A model generated the notes under the pieces. That model worked only from the letters and a program-made list of their open reading frames with translations, made no database searches and was not told the DNA's origin. The position numbers were made by a program, and so were the translations under genes. Of a stretch of DNA of 64,000 bases, positions 43,791 to 54,857 are shown piece by piece (the stretch's first letter is position 1; each line of letters opens with the position of its first letter). Source of the DNA: Skeletonema tropicum (lineage: Eukaryota > Bacillariophyta > Thalassiosirophyceae > Thalassiosirales > Thalassiosiraceae); contig CM074144.1 of assembly GCA_037178625.1 (NCBI GenBank), positions 1,798,001 through 1,862,000 of the forward strand, given 5' to 3'.

Positions 43791-44467
43791 CTTACGAAAC
43801 CGGAGAATGGCCGGAGGACGGCAGTGTGTTCGCGACCAAAAACACTAAGTACGATGGATGGTGCCAAATGACAAACAACGAGAAGACAATGGGAGCAAAG
43901 CAGGAAAAAATGGAAGCAACAAACAACGAAGAGAACGACAAAAGCGAGACCGATAACATTACAATGACAAGAAAATTTGGTAGAAACGGAGAGGTAACTA
44001 AAATAACAACCATAACAAGACAACCACGCTCCATTGGTAAAATTGTGTGATGCACAATAGAACAAATTGGTAAATCATACATCAGACGTAGTCCACGAGA
44101 ATAACTGCAGACAGCTGTTTGAATTTGACTGAATATGATTGGAGAAGAATGACATTAAAGACTTCATCAGCAAGAAGGTCCAATAAATGAGAGAAATTGA
44201 ACGCGTCAAAATCGCGATGCAACAGAGCACACTTGGACACCAAAAGGGCGTTGATTTCCATGCCAAACATAATTATCTCTGATATGGGTCGTCTGCATTC
44301 AATCATACGATCTAGCAGTAATAATTGGTGTTTGAATTGATCCACTTCTCTATTAGTGAATTTGTCTGACCCTGCGTCAAATCTCATTTCGAGAGCTTTC
44401 TCTGAGAGCAACAAGCTGATGTCGGAGCACACTCCGTATGCAACATCAACGGAAAACATGCTTTCGC
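43791..44467. other. No clear gene
   Basis: A 139-codon minus-strand frame (44082-44501) exists, but no splice joins it in phase to the long gene upstream. Left unassigned. Confidence 0.35.
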
Positions 44468-44697
44468 CAACAAAATGGATTGGAGCAAAGCTCCGGGTCA
44501 CTTACGTTGTTTGCTTGCAAAGCGGGGTCAGTAGAATAACTACTAGGTTGAGATGTACAATCTGTTTCAATATCTAATTTATCCACAACATCGTCAAGAT
44601 GTGTGAGGAATATGTACCTATTTCCCCAAAGGTACTCGTATCTATCGTACTAATAGAGTCCGTATCTACCTGAACTCGTACCCAGTTTGTCACTCCC
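44468..44697 (+). repeat. 230-bp direct repeat, copy 1
   Basis: From 'aacaaaatggattggagc' to 'acccagtttgtca', about 97% like 50312-50544 by eye apart from one small indel. It contains the last ~40 codons of the long minus-strand gene. Confidence 0.8.
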
Positions 44698-47600
44698 CAT
44701 ACGACTCGTCGAATTAGTCGATTGGATAGGGTCCCTTTTGAAGATAACCGTGGGGTAATCCTTGCAATGACCTTGGATAGAGTATCATTCCAATCTTGCT
44801 CTGGAAAGATGAAATCTGTGATGTCTGGCATGTCAGTTCGATGTCGATATCTGATTGGTTCATGTTCATGTTCATGTCTCATCTCGAAGTCAGCAGTTTG
44901 GAGTTTATGGCTCCCTGTAATACGTCGCAAGAGCAATAATGAACCAACGAAAAGTCCGAAACTTGCATAGCAATAACACCAGCGTTCGTCTAGAACATCG
45001 TTATGACTATATCCAAGCCCACATATCGAAGTGTTGTGGTATGCTTTGAACTTGCTGTATCCAATCAAGGTAGGCAGGTCGAGGCAGTATGCGATGATAT
45101 GATCTGTAGCCCTACAGATAAGCGATCCTTCACAACAGGAAGCGTCGGTTGGAGTGTTTGCACGTCCATCAGGTAGAATATCTCTTCTTATCGCGAAGGG
45201 TCGTAGTTCCGCCTCCGTTGTGTCAGCGATATCGAATAGACTCGAAGAAGCATTGATATATGCAATTGAAGTACGAAGATTCGCAAGAAGTATTGACGTG
45301 GTGACTAATCTGCAGTACGAAGGGCAACAAGCCAAGCCCACCAATTGTTGCATAGATGTACAAGCCGCATCATCAGCGCAGATATTATGTCGCCGCTTTA
45401 TTAGTTGTTGCTTCGGATTCCCATAGATACCAAGCCTTGAATAATCGCCAACCGTAGAAACGGCATCCTGAGAGAGGTGGTGTGGTGTAGTGGTATCACC
45501 GCCTCTCTTCTGGTTCGGGGTATTGGGTTCGAGTCTCCCCCGTGCCACATCCTGGCTGTTTGAGGTGTCGCAGCTCGGAGTGCGATCTGGGAAAAAAGAC
45601 CATTACTTGGTTTGGAATTTCATATCACTGCCTCTTTGCTAATTCCGGGGTGATGGAAAAACTGTTGGTTATTTGCTTAATTACACTCGAAGGGTAGTAA
45701 CTTGTGACATTGCTCTAGATAGTTGTAGATAATTTCGCCCCTGGAGGGCCAACCATGACGTACTTTAAGATTTCCGTTAATTTTTTTTTAGAAACGGCAT
45801 CCTGAATAAAGTGGACATTGACTGTCTTTTCTATCCTTCCTAGAAATCGCTCCCCAATCAGCGTTGACTTCATCAATTGCAAAGGGCAATCAACTCTGCG
45901 TTCTAAGCCTACGAAGCAGTTGTTTCCACTTTCAGCTGACTCGTCATGTCCAATAGACTTCGACTGGCGTTGATATGGTGCTCTGTTACACTGGGACTCG
46001 AGTTGTGCCATTGCCTTTTGTAGATCGGTCCTGACAGATTGGATGATTTCGATCATTTCCTTCTCAAGAACATTGTTCTCTGTCTGCATTACATCATCAT
46101 AAAAGAGGTTTGTAAACTGATGACTTGGTCCGCTCATTCTACAAGGGATGAAGCCGCTATCCGCAATGTGTCTCTTCCTTAAAACAATGCAGTAGGGATT
46201 GTAGTCTCTATCAAATTCATCGCAGTTGTTTACGACGATATTCCTCAAATATCTTCCTCCAGGATTCCTGACAACAGTGTCGCTGCTTGGATCGTCGCGG
46301 ATGGATCCTACGAAGCTTGGGTGCATTGTCCCCCGTAGTAGCAGTCGCGTCGCGCTGTTGTACATCTGCATGGGATCATACTCATACCTTTCACTTATTC
46401 TCGTCAAAGAAGCGGTTGTCACGTCCCTGTTGAAGTTGAAGATGCCGCCAGGCGCATACCTTTCATTCAATCGCGGTCCAATGTCAATATCATCTCGTTC
46501 AACAAGCTTCTGCAATTTTGCGCCGCAACTACCAATTAGCTTTGACTTGAATCGGCCGATCTTCAATTTACTTTGAAGTTGTCCCCCGAGTGCCTCAATA
46601 AAAGCCAACGTCTCCATATGAATTCGGACATCAGTAAGGCCGTTGTCACTGACGTAATGTAATCCTCCGCCGTCAATGTCACCATCAGGAGACTCAGTAA
46701 TAAGATTCCTCTCCCCATTGTCTCGATCAATGAGATTCTCAAAGTTGTTGTTACCAGTCGCCACCGTAGACATAGTGCTGACTTGCATCTGTTCATGTCG
46801 CTCTGCGAATCTCCCCATTGTTCCTCGCGATTCCAATCTAAAGGCTGGTCTCCCCATTGTTCCTAATGATTCCAATCCAAAGGCTGGTTGTATTCTGTCT
46901 GAGTCTGACTCATTGTTCCATACGGTATCAAGGCTTCTAATCGTGGAACTTGTGTAGTCATTCAAGTGATACGTTCTCACAGTCATCTTTCTGTCCGCTG
47001 TGGATGCATTCTCTCTCCAATACTGACCCGCTACATCCAATAACCATAACTCTCGATGTCCTCCCAATAATAGAATGCACTTGTTGAAGATATCCGTCAC
47101 ATCTACGAGGTTGTAAGGCTCCCCATTAGTACTAGACACGACAATAATTGGTATCATTCCATTGCCATCGTCGCTAATGATCTCATCATGCTCCATCAAA
47201 AGAGTCATGTCTCCGTCAGCCACCAGCTCGATTAGCCTGGATTCGTTCCTAAGCATCGTATCTCCCCCATCGTTACGGTTGGCACAGTCGGAGGAACGCA
47301 TGTCGATGCGAGGCATGAATTCACCTGTACTTGCTGTCACACTCTCAGAGGTCTCATTACCATCATAAGTTTCATCATCACCCGTCACATGCGTCAAAAT
47401 GGAACAAGTCGTCGCAGCAAAGGCTCCCCGCTTGGATAAGCAATGAACAGTCGTTGGTGGATCACGGTGACAATCTACTCCATAGAAAGTAGCAGTGGCT
47501 CGGACAAAGCATGGTGATAGTGCGTCAAAATATGAGACGTCATTGTCGTTCATGTGTGTGACTTGAAGTGCGGTAGTAACTTGAACTTGAACCTTAGCAG

Positions 47601-49962
47601 CTTGATCGTGTTGACTTCGATCTTGATCATGAATCTGAAAGAAGTTACGACTAAGGTAGTCATGTGTAAACACCGCTCCGAAGGGTCCAGAACTCGTAGC
47701 CATACGAGGAGATAGAATGCCATCAAAAGCAAAGTGCAGGAGGAGAATCATCGGTGAAAACAAGCATCTAGCGTTGATGAGATGTTGGTACGCAAAGTAG
47801 TATGTCGTGGTTGTTTGGATGATATGACATGTCTTGGAACCAGCAAAATTGTCAGGGTGAGTATCAACACGAAGTTCATATCTGCAGTGGATAGGGTAGA
47901 GAAGGTCCTCCCCAATAAACAACGCAGCAATATCGATCTCATGAATATCATAACCGATGACTAATGAAGTGACATCATCTGCAAAGCGTAACTCAACGTA
48001 GCAATCAACTGATGGAACCCAAGTTGAAGATTTCCAGAATCCAGTTCCGTGAGAATTATTAGCTGATGGTACGAGATCGTTTGAAGCAGACGGTGCGCAA
48101 GACATGCAAGAATCATCTCCCCTGAGCAAGATGGCATGATTAGGCCGATGAGTTGGTGCCAATTCCTCTCCATACTGAAAAGAAACGATGTCTTGTGTTT
48201 TCTTGTAGAGATTGCGGTAGATGTGCACTTGAAGACTCATTGTAATGTCCCAAATAGACGGATGCCGGCAGCAATCGGAAGGTGCAGCAATACATAACCA
48301 ATTATAGCATCGATCGACCGCAGAATTATTATCGATGGAGACCTCAGGAAGCACACCCAGCATGTGAGAACGGAAATCATGTGGAGAGACAGCACTCACA
48401 TCAAAACCTAATCGAACCGTAGATGTAAAATCATAGTCAGCAATAGAATATCCTCGACGATGGAAGTAGGAGTTGTTCTCGGCAAATACGCGCTCCCTAA
48501 TCTCTTTACAGAACATAGCTTGTGGTGCGTTGACAGAGTTATACTTCATAACGTAGCAAACAATATTGCCCCATCCGTGATAAGTCATGTAGTCATCGCT
48601 TGATGCTCCAACAATATAGTTGATGCCACCTAAGGAGCGACATTGAACACCCGTACAGTAGTCAGCGATAGATGCTGTGAAGGCAGTAGGAGTAATCGCA
48701 GTCAAGATCTTGTGGCATGCACGGAGGGCAGGGTGTGTCGACTTGTGGCAAGTAACACCATAAACAAGCATGAGCGTCACATTAGAAGATATCTCATTTG
48801 TCCATAATGAAGTAACCGTCGAAGTAGCGAAGACATCTCCCCACACAGTGACAAGATTAATAAGATGATGATCAAGTCGCTGGGTCAAAAAGCGGATGAG
48901 ACGGTGATGCACGTAGATGACTCTAATAAAAGAGAACAGTATCACTCCCCGATCTTGAGAGACATGGGTATTGACATGCAATGGCTTAGCTGCATGTAAT
49001 GACTCAGCTGGATGTGCAGGGAAAGAGTAATTCTCCCCATTAATAAACCACGTATTGGTATATGAAATCTTGTGCGTGGAAAATTTGCTTGTGGGCCAAA
49101 CAGGGATCCCCTCAAGATGAATCATTGCATGCAGCAATAAAGCCTGACAAAACTTCTCTGTCCTCACATATCCATATGCGCCGGAATGATCATGTTCAAG
49201 GAAGGTTTGACGATGCATCGCAGAAAGAGCGAGTGAGTAGTACTTGTGAGTGGTGTTGTGCACAAGTCCATTATCGCGAATAGCCATCACATCATCAGTG
49301 ATTGCTTCACAGCCCCTCATCCCAAACAAGACAAGTAGATCGTTAACCACTCCCCATACACGAAGCAAGAATTTGTCGTGTAGTTGATACGATCTCTGCG
49401 TCGATGGAATAAGACAGTGATATTCATCCAACCGCGGTGAAGACATTTCCCAAAATTCTCCTCTGTCATCTGTCATATTCACATGTGAGGTAGGGTGATG
49501 TACACCAAGAATGGACATGGCATGGCTATCCCAACTCTCCCCATGAAGCGTGTGTTTGTAACTATTCACGCCAACTCCATCGATACCAAATAAGCCATCA
49601 GCCAAAATGTCCTCAGTTTGTAGATAATTTTTGTTGTTGTTGTTGTTGTTGCTGTCTGATTTCAGCAGCTCTAATTTATCCGCATCATTATTGGGTGTCA
49701 TCCCATCTCTATTCTTCAATGCGTTGACCTTATTCAAATCCGTCTCCATCATCTTCACAATGGTAGTCCAACTAGCAATTCCATCAACCACCGCCACTAT
49801 ATTGGGGTAATCGAAGAACAGGTTGTTTTTCTGACAACAATTTATTTGAGCGACCTTCGCCTTCTGAGTTTCAACGCTCTGGATAAGAAATGGTTTGTCT
49901 GCAGGATGGATATTTAAACCCAACGAAAGGAAAGACAACGATGGTACGATAGTACGTAACAT
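44574..49962 (-). pseudogene. Very long unrecognised protein gene, split by a SINE
   Basis: One minus-strand frame runs from ATG 49962 to the SINE, and a second from the SINE to TAG at 44574. Removing 45472-45788 and one 17-bp duplication restores an uninterrupted frame of 1684 aa ('VHFIQDAVS' joined to 'TVGDYSRLG'). Such a long intron-less frame with no lesion other than the insertion points to recent function. I recognise no domain. The protein is rich in His, Tyr, Asp and Ser, with an Asn run ('SDSNNNNNNKN'), a short internal duplication ('PAFGLESLGTMGR'/'PAFRLESRGTMGR') and hydrophobic stretches (for example 'NVTLMLVYGV') that are not clear membrane helices. As it stands, the product would end with a SINE-encoded tail after about 1390 residues. 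It could be a host orphan or the protein of an undescribed element. Confidence 0.6.
45472..45788 (+). mobile_element. tRNA-derived SINE, full length, 17-bp target duplication
   Basis: The 5' head 'gaggtggtgtggtgtagtgg' with A-box (TGGTGTAGTGG) and B-box ('gggttcgagtc' at about 45527) is tRNA-like; the 3' part is a unique tail ending in a T run. The duplication 'tagaaacggcatcctga' is at 45455-45471 and 45789-45805. The element lies antisense in the long gene and stops its frame. Nearly identical to 55886-56200. Confidence 0.9.
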
Positions 49963-50311
49963 TGTGCAGTCGTATTCGGCCTACAGGGCTAAACGCCGGG
50001 GTTGTGTTCCACGCCACAGCTGAGGGAAAACGCTCTTATGGGAGACCTATCTCTAGACTCCAGGATTTCGTGCCCAACTCTTATCTTAATTAGGTTCACA
50101 ACTACGATCGCCTTCACTAAGATCTATCTTCAAACTTCATGTATCCTTGTATTCCGACGCGTGGTGTTCGCTTCGTTTCCGTTGTCCTCATGAATCTGAC
50201 GTGTGCAGTTAACATGCAATAACCAGCAACCCAAGTCCCCCTTGGACCAGTGACTGCAGCGCTCAGCTTCGAGAAAAAAAAAAGAACTCGAATAGCAGGG
50301 ACTGTTAACCC

Positions 50312-50544
50312 AACAAAATGGATTGGAGCAAAGCTCCGGGTCACTTACGTTGTTTGCTTGCAAAGCGGGGTCAGTAGAATAACTACTAGGTTGAGATGTA
50401 CAATCTGTTTCAATATCTAATTTATAACAACCACAACATTGTCAAGATGTGTGAGGAATATGTACCTATTTCCCCAAAGGTACTCGTATCTATCGTACTA
50501 ATAGAGTCCGTATCTACCTGAACTCGTACCCAGTTTGTCATTCG
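50312..50544 (+). repeat. 230-bp direct repeat, copy 2
   Basis: Duplicate of the 3' end of the long gene, lying upstream of its start. A fragment of the C-terminal frame ('NWVRVQVDTDSISTIDTS') is kept. Suggests a second, mostly lost copy of the gene. Confidence 0.8.
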
Positions 50545-51969
50545 CAACAATGAATAGTGCACATCGGAGCGGTGCAGCAAGAATACCTCGAAGGACAGCG
50601 TTCTGTGCAAAGCTGGGATGGAAGACATCGAACCAAACCCAAATACACAACGTCAGAGCTATTGAAGCAAGCGTTAAGCTCTCTAACGTCCAATAACGAC
50701 CACCCGGATTGCATCACAACCAAATCCCAAAAATACCATGTTGATATGTCAAACAGAACATCACGTTTGCTTAAAAGCTTGACTGCCAAAGACGATCGAA
50801 GCAAAACGCCGCTCACTCGACGAAACGATGCAAGAGAGCGGAGATCAGAAGCGAACAAACTAGAGACGATGGATTCGTCCAAAACATCCACCGCGATACA
50901 AGCGCTACTACTACAAGAGTGAACGTCACAAAATCTTGCACTGTAATTATCAAACAAAGACAAGAGCTTGGTCCTTGATATAGGGCGAGTCACAGCGGAG
51001 CGAATTGAAGTAACTTCCCTTGGACGTACATACACCATTGAAATGATGAAAGAAATCTAAAACTAAAGAGTTCATGCACTATGTCTACTGGTACATATGT
51101 GTATTGAAAAATCAATAGTCATGTGTGTCAATTTGGCGAACAATGCAAGAAAAAATTTAATTACAAGAAAATCAAAATAAAGTGAGCAAAGAAACAACTG
51201 CACAGGAACAGGAACCACCGATGCTATACCTATCTACTTAAAAGTATGTAAGGATTTAACTGATTATCTACGATGGAACGACATAACCGAACCGATAAGC
51301 TGCCACACAGTGTGGAAAAGAGAGACATCGACAAATTACGTACACACCTAAAACTACAAGACACCACAAGGGGACATAATATAGCCACTCGTCTGCTGCA
51401 ACTGAGCGAGGGAAGCATAGTGAGAGCCAAACTGACAGCAGACAGAATGACGAAGAATGCACAAAAACAACAAGAGAACGAAACCAGAGAAACCATCATA
51501 ACAAACTACTTAAAAGGAATGGGGAAACATAGAAGCAATAAAGCTGCTTTGATAACACGATCTGGGACAAACAACATGGAAGACAAGATACCAGGATCAA
51601 TATTATATACAGAAATCAACTACCTAATGCCGCCACCAACATGGACCAAGACAAATACACGAGACGCATACTAAGGTGATAAAAAGAACTACGTCAGTTA
51701 ATATTGAACGAATTGGCCGAACGATGATGACTAGGTAACAACTAAACAGCAACACCACCAAGGAACGGTTGTAACGATGAATGACTACAAGATGAGGTAC
51801 TAAGTAAGTAGTAAAAATGTGCAGAACACAATACCACTAATTCTCCTAACAACTCTATTGATCAAAACAAACAAACCAGAACATCACCGTCCACCAAATA
51901 CATTACGTCATAGCAGAGCAACTTTATAGCCGGATTCTGTTGTAAAAAAAATAACTATCGGTGGCCTAT
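50545..51969 (+). other. A-rich region with unassigned open frames
   Basis: Two plus-strand frames (about 50557-50922 and 51273-51674) are basic and polar ('RTSRLLKSLTAKDDRSK', 'RTHLKLQDTTRGHNIATRLL') with no family motif. The first lacks an ATG at its open start; the second begins with ATG 51273. They may be remnants of one gene or chance frames. Confidence 0.3.
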
Positions 51970-51971
51970 TA

Positions 51972-52864
51972 CTGTGTCCACGCATCAAATATCAAATTTA
52001 TTTTTGCCAAATTTGACCTCGCTTGGCCAAATTTTACCAAGTAAAATTTGGCCAAAATTTGCCCTTCCAAATTTTACTTTTTTGTCCACACACAGGTACC
52101 AGTCTAAAACTAGTCTGTCCCGTTATGTGAGAGTCTGTCCCGTTAAGATGAGATGAATTTCCGGAATGGCCGTTCTGAGTGCCTACTCGGCCGATTTGGA
52201 TGAGACCAAGCAAGAGCATGTCGGCCATGGTGGTGTAGTAGAGGTCTGCATACTTGGTTGGGGCCGCCGCATGGTTTGGGAGACCATCGAGGACAGTGTC
52301 CCGTTGGGTGTTAAGCGGCATAAAGATGAGATGAATTTTTAAAATAATTTCATCTCATCTTCATCTCATCTCGACCCCAACGGGACACAGCCCTCGATGG
52401 TCTCCCAAACCATGCGGCGGCCCCAACCAAGTATGCAGACCTCTACTTCAACATCACAGCTAACTCCCTCTGTCTTGATTCCACTCAAATCGACCAAGAA
52501 GTCACTCAGAACGGCCATTCCGGAAATTCATCTCATCTTAACGGGACAGACTCTCATATAACGGGACAGACTAGTTTTAGACTGGTAAATTTTAAATTTT
52601 GCTTTTGCTTGTGGTTTTCTTTCGAGGGGCATCGCCAGCCACGTGGGGCAGGCTGGTCATTTCTGAGAGAGGAAGCCCTCTTGCCCCCATTCTGTCTTGA
52701 GAAGGTCAAATTTGGAGGTCAAAAATGAAATTTCAAATTTGACCTCAGAGGGCAAAATTTGCCATCAGAGGTCAAATAATTTGAAATTTGAAATTTGACC
52801 AAGCGAGGTCAAATTTGGCAAAAATATGAAAAAATTGGAGGTCAAATTTGATGCGTGGACACAG
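51972..52864. mobile_element. 893-bp foldback element with TA target duplication
   Basis: Ends 'ctgtgtccacgcatcaaat' and its complement, flanked by TA (51970-51971 and 52865-52866). Inside is a large inverted repeat: about 52098-52181 pairs with 52504-52587, and 52239-52309 with 52376-52436, around an AT-rich centre near 52345. No coding region. TA duplication fits a mariner-like or related non-autonomous element. Confidence 0.8.
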
Positions 52865-53616
52865 TACATACACACTAGTATTTGGTCGCTGTAAATTTTT
52901 TTGGTCGCTGTAAAAATTGATTTGACGGGGCTGGAACCGCGTTTTTGCCCAACCCCCTGCAAATCGGGTGGCGCCAAAACATCATTTTACACTGATCTGA
53001 TTTTTACACTGATTTTTACACTGATTTTTACACTGATTTTTACACTGATTTTTACACTGATTTTAAGACCTCGGAACGGGTCTTAAGTACAATAACTACA
53101 GCAACACGGCACTGAACAGGCGATCCCCGAACACCCCCGCACACATCCAAGCAAAAGCCTGTACGGATTGGCGGATTGGCAGATAGGTACAACATTAGAT
53201 TGTCACAATGGAGACTAGATGAACTTGCAAAGATAGAGATATACCCAAACCGGGCCGAGATTGTTGAAAAGGTGAAAGATGAGCTTGCCAGCTTTGACTT
53301 GTAGTAAGTAGAGGAATATACGCAGGGAATCATTGCTCGCAAAGAAGCAGCACAGAATGCAATTGCCGATGAAGTGGATGAAAGTGAAGAAGAGGATGAT
53401 GACTTTTTTGCAGGTTTCTAAAATAGAGCAAGGGTAAACGACCGATCTCATGTTCAAACGTAAGGCATGTGATTGCTACGTAGAGTAGAGGAGGAGATGG
53501 GAAAGAAATGTAGCATGGTCTATCTCCATCCTTTTGCACCTAGATTCAAAAAGCTGATAAAGGAGCTTAAGGCTTAAGCTTAATCAATTAAATTTTGTTG
53601 TGTATTGATACGGGGC
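52865..53616. other. Intergenic
   Basis: Contains the 12-bp tandem repeat at 52999-53058; otherwise nothing recognised. Short minus-strand frames at 53052-53539 lack motifs. Confidence 0.4.
52999..53058 (+). repeat. 12-bp tandem repeat, five copies
   Basis: 'gatttttacact' occurs five times head to tail without mismatch, preceded by a partial copy ('attttacactgatct'). Confidence 0.9.
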
Positions 53617-54617
53617 TTAAATGTCTCCGCCCTCTCTTCTGTCCCTGCTAGCGCTTTGTTCTTCCTTCATCGCATTGCGATAATCATTGGGCGTAAGACT
53701 ATAGTCTTCTTCGCTTACTAATCCTGTATCATGCAGGCGTTTGATCGTGTCTAAGCTATCCTTCCATCCCAGTGCAGCGGCTTTGAAAAAGTATGATAGG
53801 AAGTCCAGATTATTTTCATCCTGAAATTTCAGGCAACCAAGCTGGTGCAACGAACCAATTGATCCCACCTTGGCTGCTCTACAAAGCAGCCTCCTCGCCT
53901 TATCCTTATCCATCCGAACTATGTCACCAGACATATACGATGATCCTAGCGTGTGGGCAGCATTTGCATTGCCAAGCTTCGTGGCTTCGTGGTACAACTC
54001 AACTGCTTTTTGATAGTTCATTGGAAAACCATTCACACCATTCTCATAGTTCCTTGCAAGGTGAAACATCCCCTCCCCATCGCCTCTTTTGGCAGCTGCC
54101 TTCCATTGCTCAATCCCCACATCACGGCTTCCGCGGCAAAAAACGCACTTTGCCCAGGTGTCCACATCAACCCCCCTCATAATTGAATTGGTACCATGAT
54201 CAATTGAACAAGCACGGCAAAGATATTTTCCACAACAAATCATGTATTCAATCTTTCTATAATCTGTAGGCATCGGACACATGCACAATGGACAGTCATC
54301 ACGAGGAGGCGGCTCATAATGTACGAGATCGATTTCAGACTCCTCATCTCGAAAGGAATCATAACCATCGTCCACAGCTAGTGCTTTGCTCATACCCACA
54401 TGAAATAAATCAGCAGCCGCCTTCTTGCTGTCGCTTGCATCTCTTTTCTTCTTATTGGAAGAATTTGTATTTTGACACATCGGTTTGTGAACTTTCCTGT
54501 GCTTCTTTTGGCATGCTACAATACAGTAAAAAAATGCAAGCAACATCGCCTGAGCTTGCCGTCAGTGGAACCGCAGTTGGCACAGGCCCTTCCTACTACT
54601 TCTTCTGTGCTGCTCAT
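53617..54617 (-). CDS. MYND-RING-Sel1 repeat protein (one apparent frameshift)
   Basis: Start ATG 54617 ('MSSTEEVVGRACANCGSTDG'). A MYND zinc finger begins 'CANC', continues through 'RRCC', 'YC', 'ACQKKHRKVHKPMC'. Its two halves are one base out of frame across a run of seven A (54528-54534, T on the coding strand); eight would restore it. A RING-like Cys domain follows ('DDCPLCMCPMP', 'CCGKYLCRAC', 'CVFCR'), then Sel1 repeats ('GMFHLARNYENGVNGFPMN', 'AAHTLGSSYMSGDIVRMD') and the family C-terminal 'DYRNAMKEE'. Proteins with this order are abundant in diatoms; the Sel1 part is a scaffold and the RING suggests ubiquitin ligation, but the role is unknown. Homopolymer error or a true lesion cannot be separated here. 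The ankyrin gene starts 240 bp away on the other strand. Confidence 0.75.
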
Positions 54618-54857
54618 GCTGCTTGTCTCCTTGGAATCAGAGGGCTCTCTTCGATGTCAATTTCGCTCATTGTACGTAGGAATTACTATTATTTTGTTCG
54701 CGAGATCTATCCATCATCTAAACATCATCTCGCTCAGAAGTTGCCTCGCATGCATGGTGACGATGGATCTGAATCTCATTTAATCGGGCAGATATGATAG
54801 CACTGTCGTCTTATCGTCATCAGCTACATTGTATCAGGCAGGGGCTTATCGTGCACA

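Noticed and set aside
44082..44501. A further exon of the orphan gene
   Set aside because: A GTAAGT donor exists near 44490, but no acceptor joins the frames in phase, and the long frame already ends at TAG 44574.
45472..45545. tRNA gene at the SINE heads (also 55886-55960) and at 34045-34175
   Set aside because: A- and B-boxes are present, but the acceptor stems do not pair and the sequences are bounded by target duplications, so they are tRNA-derived element heads, not functional tRNAs.
45715..45805. A distinct C-terminal tail of the long gene ('KKKLTEILKYVMVGPPGAKL')
   Set aside because: These residues are encoded by the antisense SINE, not by the original gene.
44468..50544. The 230-bp direct repeats as LTRs around the orphan gene
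   Set aside because: They lack TG...CA ends and copy 1 contains coding sequence of the gene's 3' end, so a segmental duplication is simpler.
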